From contig NZ_LLZN01000102.1 of the NCBI RefSeq assembly GCF_001509795.1, positions 110,151 to 174,150 of the forward strand: a stretch of DNA of 64,000 nucleotides, in the 5' to 3' direction. Shown here piece by piece: positions 1 through 7,323 of this stretch. The stretch comes from Streptomyces sp. NRRL WC-3605 (GTDB taxonomy: Bacteria; Actinomycetota; Actinomycetes; Streptomycetales; Streptomycetaceae). Within the stretch, counting starts at the first letter, position 1. Each line of letters starts with the position of its first letter. A program made the translations under genes and the position numbers. The notes under the pieces were generated by a model. It had not been told where the DNA came from and made no database searches. It was given only the letters and a program-made list of their open reading frames with translations.

Positions 1-138
1 ATGCTGTCCTGGCTGATCGTGGTGTGCGTCGCCGTGGCGATCGCCCTGAGCGTGGGTGCCGTCCTCTCCCAGGAGCCGTTCCTCCGCAGCCGGTTGGGGC
101 CGCTGCCGGCGGCTCCGGACACCTCCGCGCCCGAGTGA
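1..138 (+). CDS. Short membrane-type ORF at the window edge, possibly partial
   Basis: A 45-codon frame begins with ATG on the very first base and ends with TGA at 138. The product has one hydrophobic segment (about residues 4-20) followed by a short Pro/Ala-rich polar tail. The window starts on its first codon, so no ribosome-binding site can be seen; it may be a complete small membrane protein or the C-terminal end of a longer one. No family recognised. Confidence 0.4.
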   Translation: MLSWLIVVCVAVAIALSVGAVLSQEPFLRSRLGPLPAAPDTSAPE

Positions 139-273
139 CGCGCCCGGGGCGGCGGGCGGCCCGTGCGCAGCCGCCGCGAACCGCGTGGACGGGGCCGCCG
201 TCCTCGCCTATCGTTCCTCCGCACGCGATCTCCGCGGGCCGTTTCCACTCGTCGCCCGTGGGGGGTCGTCGTC

Positions 274-954
274 ATGTCCGTTTCCTCTGATCCGCTTCCG
301 CAGCCGCAGCCGCACACGCGTCTGCCCGGCGCCGTGCGGCCCGCGTCCCAGGTGCTCCTGGCCGTCGTCTGCGTGCTGTTGGCGGGCATGGCCCTGACCG
401 ACCTGTTCGCGGTGTTCGCCGGTCTCCGGATCCGCATGCTGACCGAGGGCGACCCGGGCAGGGCGCTCGACGGCGCCTACACGCTGTACGAGCGGGCCGG
501 TGACCTCCAGGGGATGGTGACCCTGCCCGGCATGGTCGTCTTCGTCGTCTGGTTCTTCCTGATGCGCCGGGACCTGGGCGTGCTGACACCCGACGCCTTC
601 CGGAACGGCCGCGGATGGGCCATCGGGGGCTGGCTGATCCCGCTGGTGAACCTCTGGATGCCGTACCGCGTCGCCGTCGACATGTGGGGCGCGGCCGCGC
701 CGCTGCCCCGGCGGCCGTCGTTCTGGCCGGTGAACGTGTGGTGGGGGCTGTTCGTCGGCGGCACGCTGCTCGGCCGGTACGCCGCGTCGCGGTACGCCGA
801 CAGCGACAGCCTCACCGAGGTGCGGGAGGCCGTGGCGCAGTACATGGCGGCCGACCTCCTGAACGCCGGTGCCGCGGTGGCCGCCGCCTGCTTCGCGGTC
901 CGGCTGACGGCGATGCAGCGGTTCAAGGCGGTCCGCGGACCGTTCGCGGGCTGA
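274..954 (+). CDS. DUF4328 domain membrane protein
   Basis: 226 residues with about five hydrophobic segments, including one near residues 24-48 and one near 80-100. The stretch GWAIGGWLIPLVNLWMPYR (about 113-131) is the typical core of DUF4328 proteins, common multi-pass membrane proteins of Streptomyces with unknown function. ATG at 274 is preferred to the upstream ATG at 163 because the family-like sequence starts after it and a G-rich run lies just upstream. It converges on the permease gene with a gap of about 36 bp. Family assignment is fairly safe; no function is known. Confidence 0.85.
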   Translation: MSVSSDPLPQPQPHTRLPGAVRPASQVLLAVVCVLLAGMALTDLFAVFAGLRIRMLTEGDPGRALDGAYTLYERAGDLQGMVTLPGMVVFVVWFFLMRRDLGVLTPDAFRNGRGWAIGGWLIPLVNLWMPYRVAVDMWGAAAPLPRRPSFWPVNVWWGLFVGGTLLGRYAASRYADSDSLTEVREAVAQYMAADLLNAGAAVAAACFAVRLTAMQRFKAVRGPFAG

Positions 955-990
955 GCCGGGCAGGCGCGTGCCCGCCCGGCCCGCCGGGTG

Positions 991-2430
991 TCAGCGCCGC
1001 GCCTGGCGTTCCGTGTCGTCGGTGGCGGAGGAGGTGGCGGAGGGGGTGCGGTCGCGGGTGAACCAGGCCACCGCCCACAGGGCGACGCCGATGAGCAGCA
1101 GCACGCCCGCGATGCGGTACTCGTCGCCGGGGCGTCCCGACGACCACGGCAGCACCAGGTAGAGGCAGGCGACCGCCCCCACGACGGGCAGGACGCGGCC
1201 GGCCCGGAAGTGCGGTGCCGCCACCGTGTCCTTGCGCAGCACCAGGACGGCCACGTGCACACCGGCGAAGACGGTGAGCAGCAGCAGCGAGGTCGTGCCG
1301 CCGAGCAGGGCGACGACCGGGCTGTCGGGGTTCAGCGAGACGAACGTGATGAGGCCGAAGGCGATGACGGTGGTGAACAGGATCGCCGCCTGCGGGGTGC
1401 GCCGTACCGCGTGCACCTTGGACAGGAACGGCGGCAGGACGCCCTTGCGGCTCATGCCGTACAGCAGACGGCTGGCCATCATCATGTTGATCAGCGCCGA
1501 GTTGGCCACGGCGAACATGGAGATGAACGGCAGCAGGTCGGAGATGGGGAAGTCGGGGGCCGCCGTCTGCACGACGGTGGCGAGCGGCGTCTCGCTGTCG
1601 GCGAGGCGGCCGACGGGCACGACCGCGACCGCGCACACGGACACCAGGACGTAGATCAGGCCGGTGATGCCGAGCCCGGTGAACATCATGCGGGGGAAGA
1701 TCCGGGTCGGTTCCCTGGTCTCCTCCGCCATGTTGACCGAGTCCTCGAAGCCGACCATGGCGAAGAACGCGAGCGACGTGGCGGTGCTGACGGCGAGGAA
1801 GACGTTCTTGTCGGAGGCGCTCTCGAAGGCGACGACGCGGGAGAAGTCGGCGTTCCCCCCGGCGATGAACCAGCCGCTGACAAGGACGACGAGCAGCAGA
1901 CCCGACAGCTCCACGGCCGTCAGGAACACGTTGACCTTCAGGCTTTCGCTTACACCCCGCAGGTTGACGAGCAGCACCAGTGCCATGAAGCCGAGGGCGA
2001 TCGCCAGGATCAGCCCGTCGCCGCCGTCCAGGCCGAACCCGGTGACGAGGTTGGCCGCGAAGGCTCTGGAGGCCGCCGACGCCGAGGTGATGCCGGAGCA
2101 CATCACGGCGAAGCACACCAGGAACGTCAGGAAGTGCTTGCGGAACGCCTTGTGCACGTACAGCGCGGCACCCGCGGCCTCCGGGTACTTGGTGACCAGC
2201 TCCAGATAGGAGCAGGCGGTGATCAGGGCCACGGTGAACGCGATGACGAACGGCAGCCACGCCGCTCCCCCGACCTCGCCGGCGACCTGTCCGGTAAGGG
2301 CGTAGATGCCGGTGCCGAGGATGTCCCCGACGATGAACAGCAGCAGCAGACCGGGACCCATGACCCGCTTGAGCGTAGGTTCGCCGTCGGCGTCGGTGGC
2401 GGGTGAATCCTTCTGTCCCGTGGATGACAT
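991..2430 (-). CDS. APC-family amino acid permease
   Basis: 479 residues, hydrophobic throughout, with about 12 predicted membrane spans. The N-terminal region (LKRVMGPGLLLLFIVGDILG, then TGIYALTG) is the first helix and substrate-binding turn typical of the amino acid/polyamine/organocation superfamily; EAAGAALYVHKAF follows in span 3. The ATG at 2430 has a GAGGAG ribosome-binding site 8-10 bases upstream, which decides the start over the longer frame. It probably imports an amino acid by H+ symport, but the substrate cannot be read from sequence. A hairpin and a tRNA-like gene lie upstream on the same strand, so it likely has its own promoter between about 2431 and 2523. Confidence 0.88.
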   Translation of the reverse strand: MSSTGQKDSPATDADGEPTLKRVMGPGLLLLFIVGDILGTGIYALTGQVAGEVGGAAWLPFVIAFTVALITACSYLELVTKYPEAAGAALYVHKAFRKHFLTFLVCFAVMCSGITSASAASRAFAANLVTGFGLDGGDGLILAIALGFMALVLLVNLRGVSESLKVNVFLTAVELSGLLLVVLVSGWFIAGGNADFSRVVAFESASDKNVFLAVSTATSLAFFAMVGFEDSVNMAEETREPTRIFPRMMFTGLGITGLIYVLVSVCAVAVVPVGRLADSETPLATVVQTAAPDFPISDLLPFISMFAVANSALINMMMASRLLYGMSRKGVLPPFLSKVHAVRRTPQAAILFTTVIAFGLITFVSLNPDSPVVALLGGTTSLLLLTVFAGVHVAVLVLRKDTVAAPHFRAGRVLPVVGAVACLYLVLPWSSGRPGDEYRIAGVLLLIGVALWAVAWFTRDRTPSATSSATDDTERQARR

Positions 2431-2523
2431 GGCGTACTCCTCGTCGTGGTGGCGGCCGGGACCCTCACTGATGACGACTACTGCCCTGATCCATGCGCCG
2501 CATGTGCGCCACGGGGAAACGCC

Positions 2524-2554
2524 GAGGCCCGTCCGCGTCATGCGGACGGGCCTC
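2524..2554 (-). terminator. 13-bp perfect hairpin after the tRNA-like gene
   Basis: Arms GAGGCCCGTCCGC (2524-2536) and GCGGACGGGCCTC (2542-2554) pair perfectly around a 5-nt loop. The hairpin begins three bases after the CCA end of the tRNA-like sequence at 2558-2630. It best fits an intrinsic, U-poor terminator of that small transcription unit. It also lies in the 5' region of the permease gene, so attenuation of read-through into the permease is possible. Confidence 0.75.
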
Positions 2555-2557
2555 GTC

Positions 2558-2630
2558 TGGAGCGCCGGGCAGGCCTTGCACCTGCATCTCCCCGCAGGAA
2601 GCGGGGCGTCTTTCCTTGGACCACCAACGC
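2558..2630 (-). tRNA. Atypical tRNA-Gly(UCC)-like gene
   Basis: Seventy-three bases fold into a full cloverleaf with encoded CCA. The 7-bp acceptor (GCGTTGG/CCGGCGC) has two G-U pairs. The D-arm keeps U8, A14, A15, G18G19 and A21 but has a 3-bp stem. The anticodon arm CCCCG-CTTCCTG-CGGGG gives anticodon UCC; variable loop AGAT; T-arm GCAGG-TGCAAGG-CCTGC. U73, G1-C72, C2-G71, C35 and C36 match known bacterial glycine identity elements. Odd points are U instead of purine at 37, G instead of U at 55, and a C13/A22 mismatch. A terminator follows at once. It could be a working glycine tRNA, a specialised non-ribosomal one, or a tRNA-like regulatory RNA. No strong promoter was found, only a weak TAAGCT -10 candidate near 2672-2677. 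Confidence 0.62.
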
Positions 2631-2710
2631 AGGGTCGGCGACCGCGAGTTGCGGTGACCGGCTCTGGGAGCAGCTTAGTACATCCGGGTGAGTGCCCGCG
2701 CCCCCGGAGA

Positions 2711-3712
2711 TCAGCCGCCCAGCAGGGGCAGGGTGATCCCGCACCGGACGGGCCGGGCGTGCGCCGGGTCGAGGGCGTTGCGCACGAGCTGGGCGGCGTT
2801 GGTGTCGTAGGCGAGCGACAGATGGTCCGAGACGTCCTGCGGGCAGACGTCCTGGATCAGGATGTTCCGCACGGTGGCGCCCGGGCCGGCCGTCAGGAAG
2901 TTGTTGCGGTAGGGCGTCGCGAACAGGTCGTACCGGGTGGAGACGACCGTGTACGAGACGCCCGGCCGGGTGTCACCGTCGCGGTCGAGGGTGCGGTTCA
3001 CCTCGGAGCCCGGCATCTGGTCCGACCACGCCTGGCCGACCACCGCGGACACGGTGGGGTCGAGGCCCAGCCGGCCGGTCACCGTGCCGACCCCGGAGAG
3101 GTTCCCGCCGTGGTTGGACGGGGCGAGGGCGATCAGGCGGCGCACCTTGCCGCGCTCGGGGTGCGCCGGGTCGGTGCCGCCCTCGAAGCGCAGATACCAG
3201 CGCGGGGTCGGGCCGCCGCCCTGCGAGTGCCCGACGAGGTCGACCTTGCGGGCGCCGGTCGCCTTCAGGACGCGGTCGACGTACCGGGCGATCTGCCGGG
3301 CCGACTTCGGCACGGGCCCGGTCGCCTTGAACGGGTTGCCGGGCGTGCCGCCGTAGTTGGGGGCGAAGACGCAGTACCCGAGGCTCTTCAGATAGGGGGC
3401 CAGCATGCTCCAGTTGTTGTAGGCGTTCGCCGCCGAGCCGTGCAGCAGGACGACCGGGCGGGGGTGCGCGCGCGAGGGGCGGCACGACCAGTCGTCGGCC
3501 CCGGCGGGGGCCGCCTCCGGGTGGACGAGCCCGTACGCCACCGCCGTGGCGAGGTCGAGGGCGGGGACGGGGGCGGGAGGCGCGGGGGCGGCGGACGCGG
3601 CGGCCGGGCCCGTCAGGCCGAGGGCCAGCGGCAGGGCGACCGACGCGCACAGCGCGGCCCAGCGGCCGCCCGGCCGGTTCGCACGGCTGCGGGAAAGCGT
3701 CCGGTCCGCCAT
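2711..3712 (-). CDS. Secreted lipase/esterase, alpha/beta hydrolase (lipase class 2 type)
   Basis: 333 residues. A Sec-type signal peptide (twin basic start, hydrophobic residues about 18-38, then Ala-rich cleavage region ASAAPAP) points to export. The mature part shows the oxyanion motif VVLLHGSAAN (about 87-96), the nucleophile elbow GHSQGG (Ser near 163), a likely catalytic Asp in STRYDLF and His in SDHLSL. This set and size fit secreted triacylglycerol lipases of actinomycetes. Start ATG at 3712 has GGAGACGAGGAG upstream. It is transcribed alone, with the ku gene's hairpin behind its promoter. Substrate range is not predictable. Confidence 0.88.
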   Translation of the reverse strand: MADRTLSRSRANRPGGRWAALCASVALPLALGLTGPAAASAAPAPPAPVPALDLATAVAYGLVHPEAAPAGADDWSCRPSRAHPRPVVLLHGSAANAYNNWSMLAPYLKSLGYCVFAPNYGGTPGNPFKATGPVPKSARQIARYVDRVLKATGARKVDLVGHSQGGGPTPRWYLRFEGGTDPAHPERGKVRRLIALAPSNHGGNLSGVGTVTGRLGLDPTVSAVVGQAWSDQMPGSEVNRTLDRDGDTRPGVSYTVVSTRYDLFATPYRNNFLTAGPGATVRNILIQDVCPQDVSDHLSLAYDTNAAQLVRNALDPAHARPVRCGITLPLLGG

Positions 3713-3779
3713 CGTCACTCCTCGTCTCCGGGCCGGCCCAGCGCCGACGCGAAGATCATCGGGGACTGCCGGGGCACCG

Positions 3780-3803
3780 GGTGCCGGGGCCGCTCCCGGC
3801 ACC
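3780..3803 (-). terminator. 9-bp hairpin downstream of ku
   Basis: GGTGCCGGG and CCCGGCACC pair around a 6-nt loop, about 57 bases after the stop of the ku frame and just upstream of the lipase promoter region. Likely intrinsic terminator of the ku transcript. Confidence 0.5.
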
Positions 3804-3859
3804 TCCGATGGAGCAGGCGCTTTTCATCCGGCCGGCCCAGCCGGCGCTCCGCGCGGGGG

Positions 3860-4911
3860 TCAGGCCGCGGCCTTCTTGCGCCGGCGGCCGCCTCCCGCGA
3901 GGGCGTCGATCAGCTCCTGGCGGCTCATCCGGGACCGTCCGGGGATCTCCCGCTCGGTGGCCCGTTCGTACAGCTCGGCCTTGCTGAGCTCGCGCAGCTC
4001 GCTCTTCTTCGGGGCGTCGGAGGTCTTGCGTGCCGAAGTCTTGGGCCTGGCGGCGGACTTGGACGCCGGCTTCCTGCCGCTCCGGGCACCGCCGCGTTCA
4101 CCGCCGCGCTCCCCGCCCCGCTTCTCGCGGCCGGAGCGGGCGCGGTCGATGCTGCCCTGGAGGACCTCCATGAGGTCGACGACGTTGGTGGCGGTCGGCG
4201 CCTCCTCGGCCGGGGCCACCTCCTGGCCCTCCGCCTTGGCCTGCATGAGTTCGCGCACCTTCTCCTCGTAGGTGTCGTGGTAGCGCGACGGGTCCCACGG
4301 GCCGCTCAGGGCGTCGACCAGTTGCAGCGCCATGTCGAGTTCCTTTCCGCTGCCCGCCCGCCGCTCGGGGAGCTGCGGCAGCTCGCGGGTGGGGTCACGG
4401 ACCTCGTCCGCCCAGTGCAGGGTCTGGAGCATCAGCACCTTGTCCTCGGCGCGCAGCGCGGTGAGGTACTGCTTGCCCCGCATCACGAAGGTGGCGACAC
4501 CGATCCGGTTCGCCTTCTCCAGGGCGGCGCGCAGGAGTTCGTACACCTTGAGGTGCTCCTCGCCGCGCGGCGCGAGGTAGTAGGTGCGGGCGAAGTAGAC
4601 CGGCTCGATCTCGTCCAGGTCGACGAAGTCGGAGATCTCGATGGTGCGGCTGCGGCCCGGCGCGATCTCGTCCAGCTCGTCCGGCTCGACGATGACGTAC
4701 TCGCCGTCGGCGACCTCGAAGCCCTTGACGATGTCGTCGCCGGACACCTCCTCGCCGGTGCGCTCTTCACGCGGCGGTTGCGGATGCGGTCGGAGGTGCC
4801 GCGCTGGAGCTGGTGGAAGTGCACGGTGTGGTCCGAGGTGGCCGTGTACAGGCCGACCGGCACGCTGACCAGCCCGAACGTGATCACACCTGTCCAGATC
4901 GCCCGTGCCAT
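3860..4911 (-). pseudogene. ku: Ku DNA end-binding protein, split by an apparent one-base deletion
   Basis: The N-terminus ([20 protein letters not shown]...) runs from ATG 4911 through RIRNRRVK, then the Ku reading continues in another frame from [15 protein letters not shown] to the stop at 3860. The switch lies near 4765, where one base seems missing from an expected AAC-GAG junction; total length is 1052 bases, one short of a multiple of three. The rest is a full bacterial Ku core plus a Lys/Arg-rich tail and a helical C-terminal segment ([14 protein letters not shown]...). Ku binds double-strand ends and recruits LigD for non-homologous end joining. The break may be a true mutation or an assembly error; otherwise the gene looks intact. 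No ligD is nearby. Confidence 0.85.
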
Positions 4912-5184
4912 GACCGTCCCGCTCCGTCGTCTCCGTCCGGGTCCCGGCACCCTCGCACCGGCCCGCTCCCGCCCTCCACGCTGGCACCACCGGGGCGGTG
5001 GCGCGCGGTGAGCCGGGTGGGCCGGGGGCCGACTGGTGGAAAACGGGCCAGGCGGAGGGGGACCGGGACGACGAGGACCGTCGGACCGTTCGTCCGCTCC
5101 GGGGACAGACGATCCGTCGGACCACCCGCCCCGGGAACGCCGGCCGGAGTGGGCAAACGGCTGGCCGGGGCCGTGAGCCCCGCT

Positions 5185-6405
5185 TCAGCCGCTCTCGGCG
5201 CCCCGGCCCGGCCGGCTCTGGTGGAGGTGTTCCAGGGCGTCCAGGACGACGGTGCGGCGGTACCAGGAGCGCCAGGCGGCGACGTCCGCCGCGAGGCGCG
5301 CGAGTTCGGCCCGCCGGGTGGGCCCCGGCCAGATGCCCGGCGCGTTCCTGTGCACGGTCAGCGTGCCGGTGCAGTACCTCTCGGCGGTGATCAGGGGCAC
5401 GCTGTACACGGCCCGGCAGCCCGCCGCCAGCAGGGACCGACCGGCCGGGTGGGCCGAGAGTGCCTCGTCGGCGGCGACGTCGGGCACAGCGACCGGCTCC
5501 AGCCGTTCCTGGGCCACGGCGCAGACCACGGGCGGTTCGGTGACGAGAGCGACCTCGTCCCAGTAGGCGGCGTCCAGCCCCCGGTGCCCTTCGAGGAACA
5601 GCGCGTGGTCCTGGGCCGGGTCCGTGAAGTGCAGCTCGCCCGCGTCGGCCTCGGACACGGCGATCGCCGTGTCCAGGGCGGCGGCGAGGATCTGCCGCCG
5701 GTCCGTGACGTCTCCGCCGTACGAGCGCAGGAACGCGGTGTCGGGGTGCGGGGCGTGGGTGCCGCGGCCCGCGAACCAGCGGGTGTCCGTCTGCGGCGGG
5801 GGTGCCGTGACGACGGCGGACGCGAGGACCCGCAGCGGCACGTTGCACCGCTGGGAGCCCTCGCGCAGCAGCGAGAACGCGGCGTCGGGGCCGGGCAGAC
5901 CGTAGCGGGCGATGAGCATGCCCTGCGCGATGCCGATGAGTCCGCTGGTGCGTGCCTTGGCGCGGAGCCCGAAGATCTCCCGGCGCAGGCTCTCGGCGTC
6001 GGCGGGCGGCTTCCCGGCCCGGCGCGGTCGTGCGGGCCCGGCGCCGGGCGCGGGCGTGGGGGGCAGGGACGTCAGGGCCTCGATGAGGGTGCCGTGCAGG
6101 CGGAGGCCGGGGAGGTCGTCCTGCTCCAGCTCCTTGCGGAGCTCGGGCGTCGCCACCACCAGGACGGGGGTGGCCGCGAGGTCCAGGGTCTCCCTCCGCA
6201 GGGTCCGGCGGGCCGCCTCGTCGACCGTGGGAACCGCCGTCATGTCGAGAACCAGCCGATGCCCCTGGCGGGCGGCGCGGTCCAGCTGCCGCGTCAGCTC
6301 CCGGGTCAAGACGACGCCGGCCTCGGCGTCCAGTGCTCCGGCCAGGCACACCACCGTGACTCGGTCGGTGGCCGGCACCATGGTGAGGGGGGAACGACTG
6401 GTCAT
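5185..6405 (-). CDS. STAS-ANTAR-GAF regulatory protein
   Basis: 406 residues with three readable parts. First, a STAS-like fold (about 8-115: [33 protein letters not shown]), as in anti-anti-sigma factors. Next, an ANTAR RNA-binding module (about 150-205: [29 protein letters not shown]). Last, a GAF-like sensor region (about 235-395: [29 protein letters not shown]). ANTAR proteins bind dual hairpins in nascent RNA and prevent termination; the GAF part likely senses a small ligand. ATG 6405 has GAGCGAGG upstream. It stands alone, with no adjacent kinase. Confidence 0.82.
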   Translation of the reverse strand: MTSRSPLTMVPATDRVTVVCLAGALDAEAGVVLTRELTRQLDRAARQGHRLVLDMTAVPTVDEAARRTLRRETLDLAATPVLVVATPELRKELEQDDLPGLRLHGTLIEALTSLPPTPAPGAGPARPRRAGKPPADAESLRREIFGLRAKARTSGLIGIAQGMLIARYGLPGPDAAFSLLREGSQRCNVPLRVLASAVVTAPPPQTDTRWFAGRGTHAPHPDTAFLRSYGGDVTDRRQILAAALDTAIAVSEADAGELHFTDPAQDHALFLEGHRGLDAAYWDEVALVTEPPVVCAVAQERLEPVAVPDVAADEALSAHPAGRSLLAAGCRAVYSVPLITAERYCTGTLTVHRNAPGIWPGPTRRAELARLAADVAAWRSWYRRTVVLDALEHLHQSRPGRGAESG

Positions 6406-6816
6406 CGTGCCTCGCTCTTCCGCTCCTGTCGGCCGCGTGCGTCGGACGGGCGGGTAGTCGGTGTGCCCGCCGCCCGACCGCATCTCCACCCTCGCTCGCC
6501 TGTGGCGTGAGGGCAAGGAGAGAAAACCGTCGAGGGGCACGCGGCCGTGGCCGAACGCCGGAGCGGCCGGTCACGAACGGGTGCGGGCGCCGGACGCCGG
6601 TTCCCTCGGTGCCGTGCGGGGTCGCGGGCGGGGCGGGCAGCAGCGACCAGGCCACGAGGACGACCTTGTTGGCGCCGATGGCGCAGCAGACACGGGCCGG
6701 GGGTGTCGCCGTGCGGGTCTCCGGGTGGTCGCACCCGCCGCTGCCGCGCGCCCGGCGCACCCCCACCGGCGGCGAGGCGCGCCCGGCACGGGCCGCGGCG
6801 CGCCCGGCGCCGGCGG
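6406..6816. other. 411-bp stretch without a supported gene
   Basis: Between the STAS-ANTAR-GAF start and the stop of the next minus-strand gene. Several open frames cross it, but none has a convincing ribosome-binding site, domain or normal codon pattern. It should hold the promoter of the regulator ending at 5185 and the 3' untranslated end of the unit stopping at 6817. No terminator or operator stands out. Confidence 0.5.
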
Positions 6817-7323
6817 TCAGGCCTCGCGGGACGCTGCTCCCGCCTTCGACAGCAGCTGGGGCGAGAGCGTTTTGATCATCGTGTTGGTCCAGCGCATCTG
6901 CCGCAGCGTCTGCGGATGGCAGGCCGTGGCGAGGTCCAGCAGGGAGCTGTCCTTGTCGGCCTGTGCCGCCTGGGCGAGCATCTCCCAGTCCAGGGAGTTG
7001 CCGGTCGCCGCCAGATGGAGTTCGCGCAGGTCGTTCAGCAGGTCCAGGCCGGAGCGGGTGTCGGCCAGGGCGCGGGCCGCCCGTTCACCGCGGTCCTCCG
7101 GACCGGGCGGCTCCTCGGCGGACCGGGACAGGCGCAGCCCGTACGGCTCGGCGGCCTCGGCGAGGCGTTCCGCGTGCTCGTGGGACCAGCGGGCGAGGTC
7201 GACCGCCACGTGGTGCACCTCGTGCTCGGCGGCGTCACGCGCGGCCGTCTCCAGCAGCTTGCGTTCCATCGCGCGTTCGCCCTCGTACAGGGCCCGCAGC
7301 ACGGCGGGGACGGCGCTCATCAC
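6817..7323 (-). CDS. Helical protein coupled to the molybdopterin oxidoreductase
   Basis: 168 residues, almost entirely predicted helix, rich in Glu and His (for example EHEVHHVAV and [10 protein letters not shown], about 33-55). The pattern is reminiscent of ferritin-like or DUF892-type four-helix proteins, but no family is certain. Its GTG start (7323) overlaps the TGA of the oxidoreductase by four bases (GTGA), so the two are translationally coupled; ATG at 7320 is an alternative start. The coupling suggests an accessory, chaperone or redox partner of the molybdenum enzyme. Function unknown. Confidence 0.75.
   Translation of the reverse strand: MMSAVPAVLRALYEGERAMERKLLETAARDAAEHEVHHVAVDLARWSHEHAERLAEAAEPYGLRLSRSAEEPPGPEDRGERAARALADTRSGLDLLNDLRELHLAATGNSLDWEMLAQAAQADKDSSLLDLATACHPQTLRQMRWTNTMIKTLSPQLLSKAGAASREA

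Noticed and set aside
2431..2640. Known riboswitch class in the permease leader
   Set aside because: The folded region closes as a 73-nt cloverleaf with CCA and is followed at once by a terminator. I could not match it to remembered glycine, guanidine, c-di-AMP, SAM-IV or cobalamin consensus sequences.
3860..6766. A 968-codon open frame running through ku and the STAS-ANTAR-GAF region on the minus strand
   Set aside because: Only its last part is Ku; the rest is low-complexity Arg/Pro/Gly sequence antisense-shifted to the real gene at 5185-6405, typical of high-GC shadow frames.
6406..6816. Possible small protein on the minus strand
   Set aside because: Frames are open but lack a ribosome-binding site, a domain or a consistent start; not supportable.
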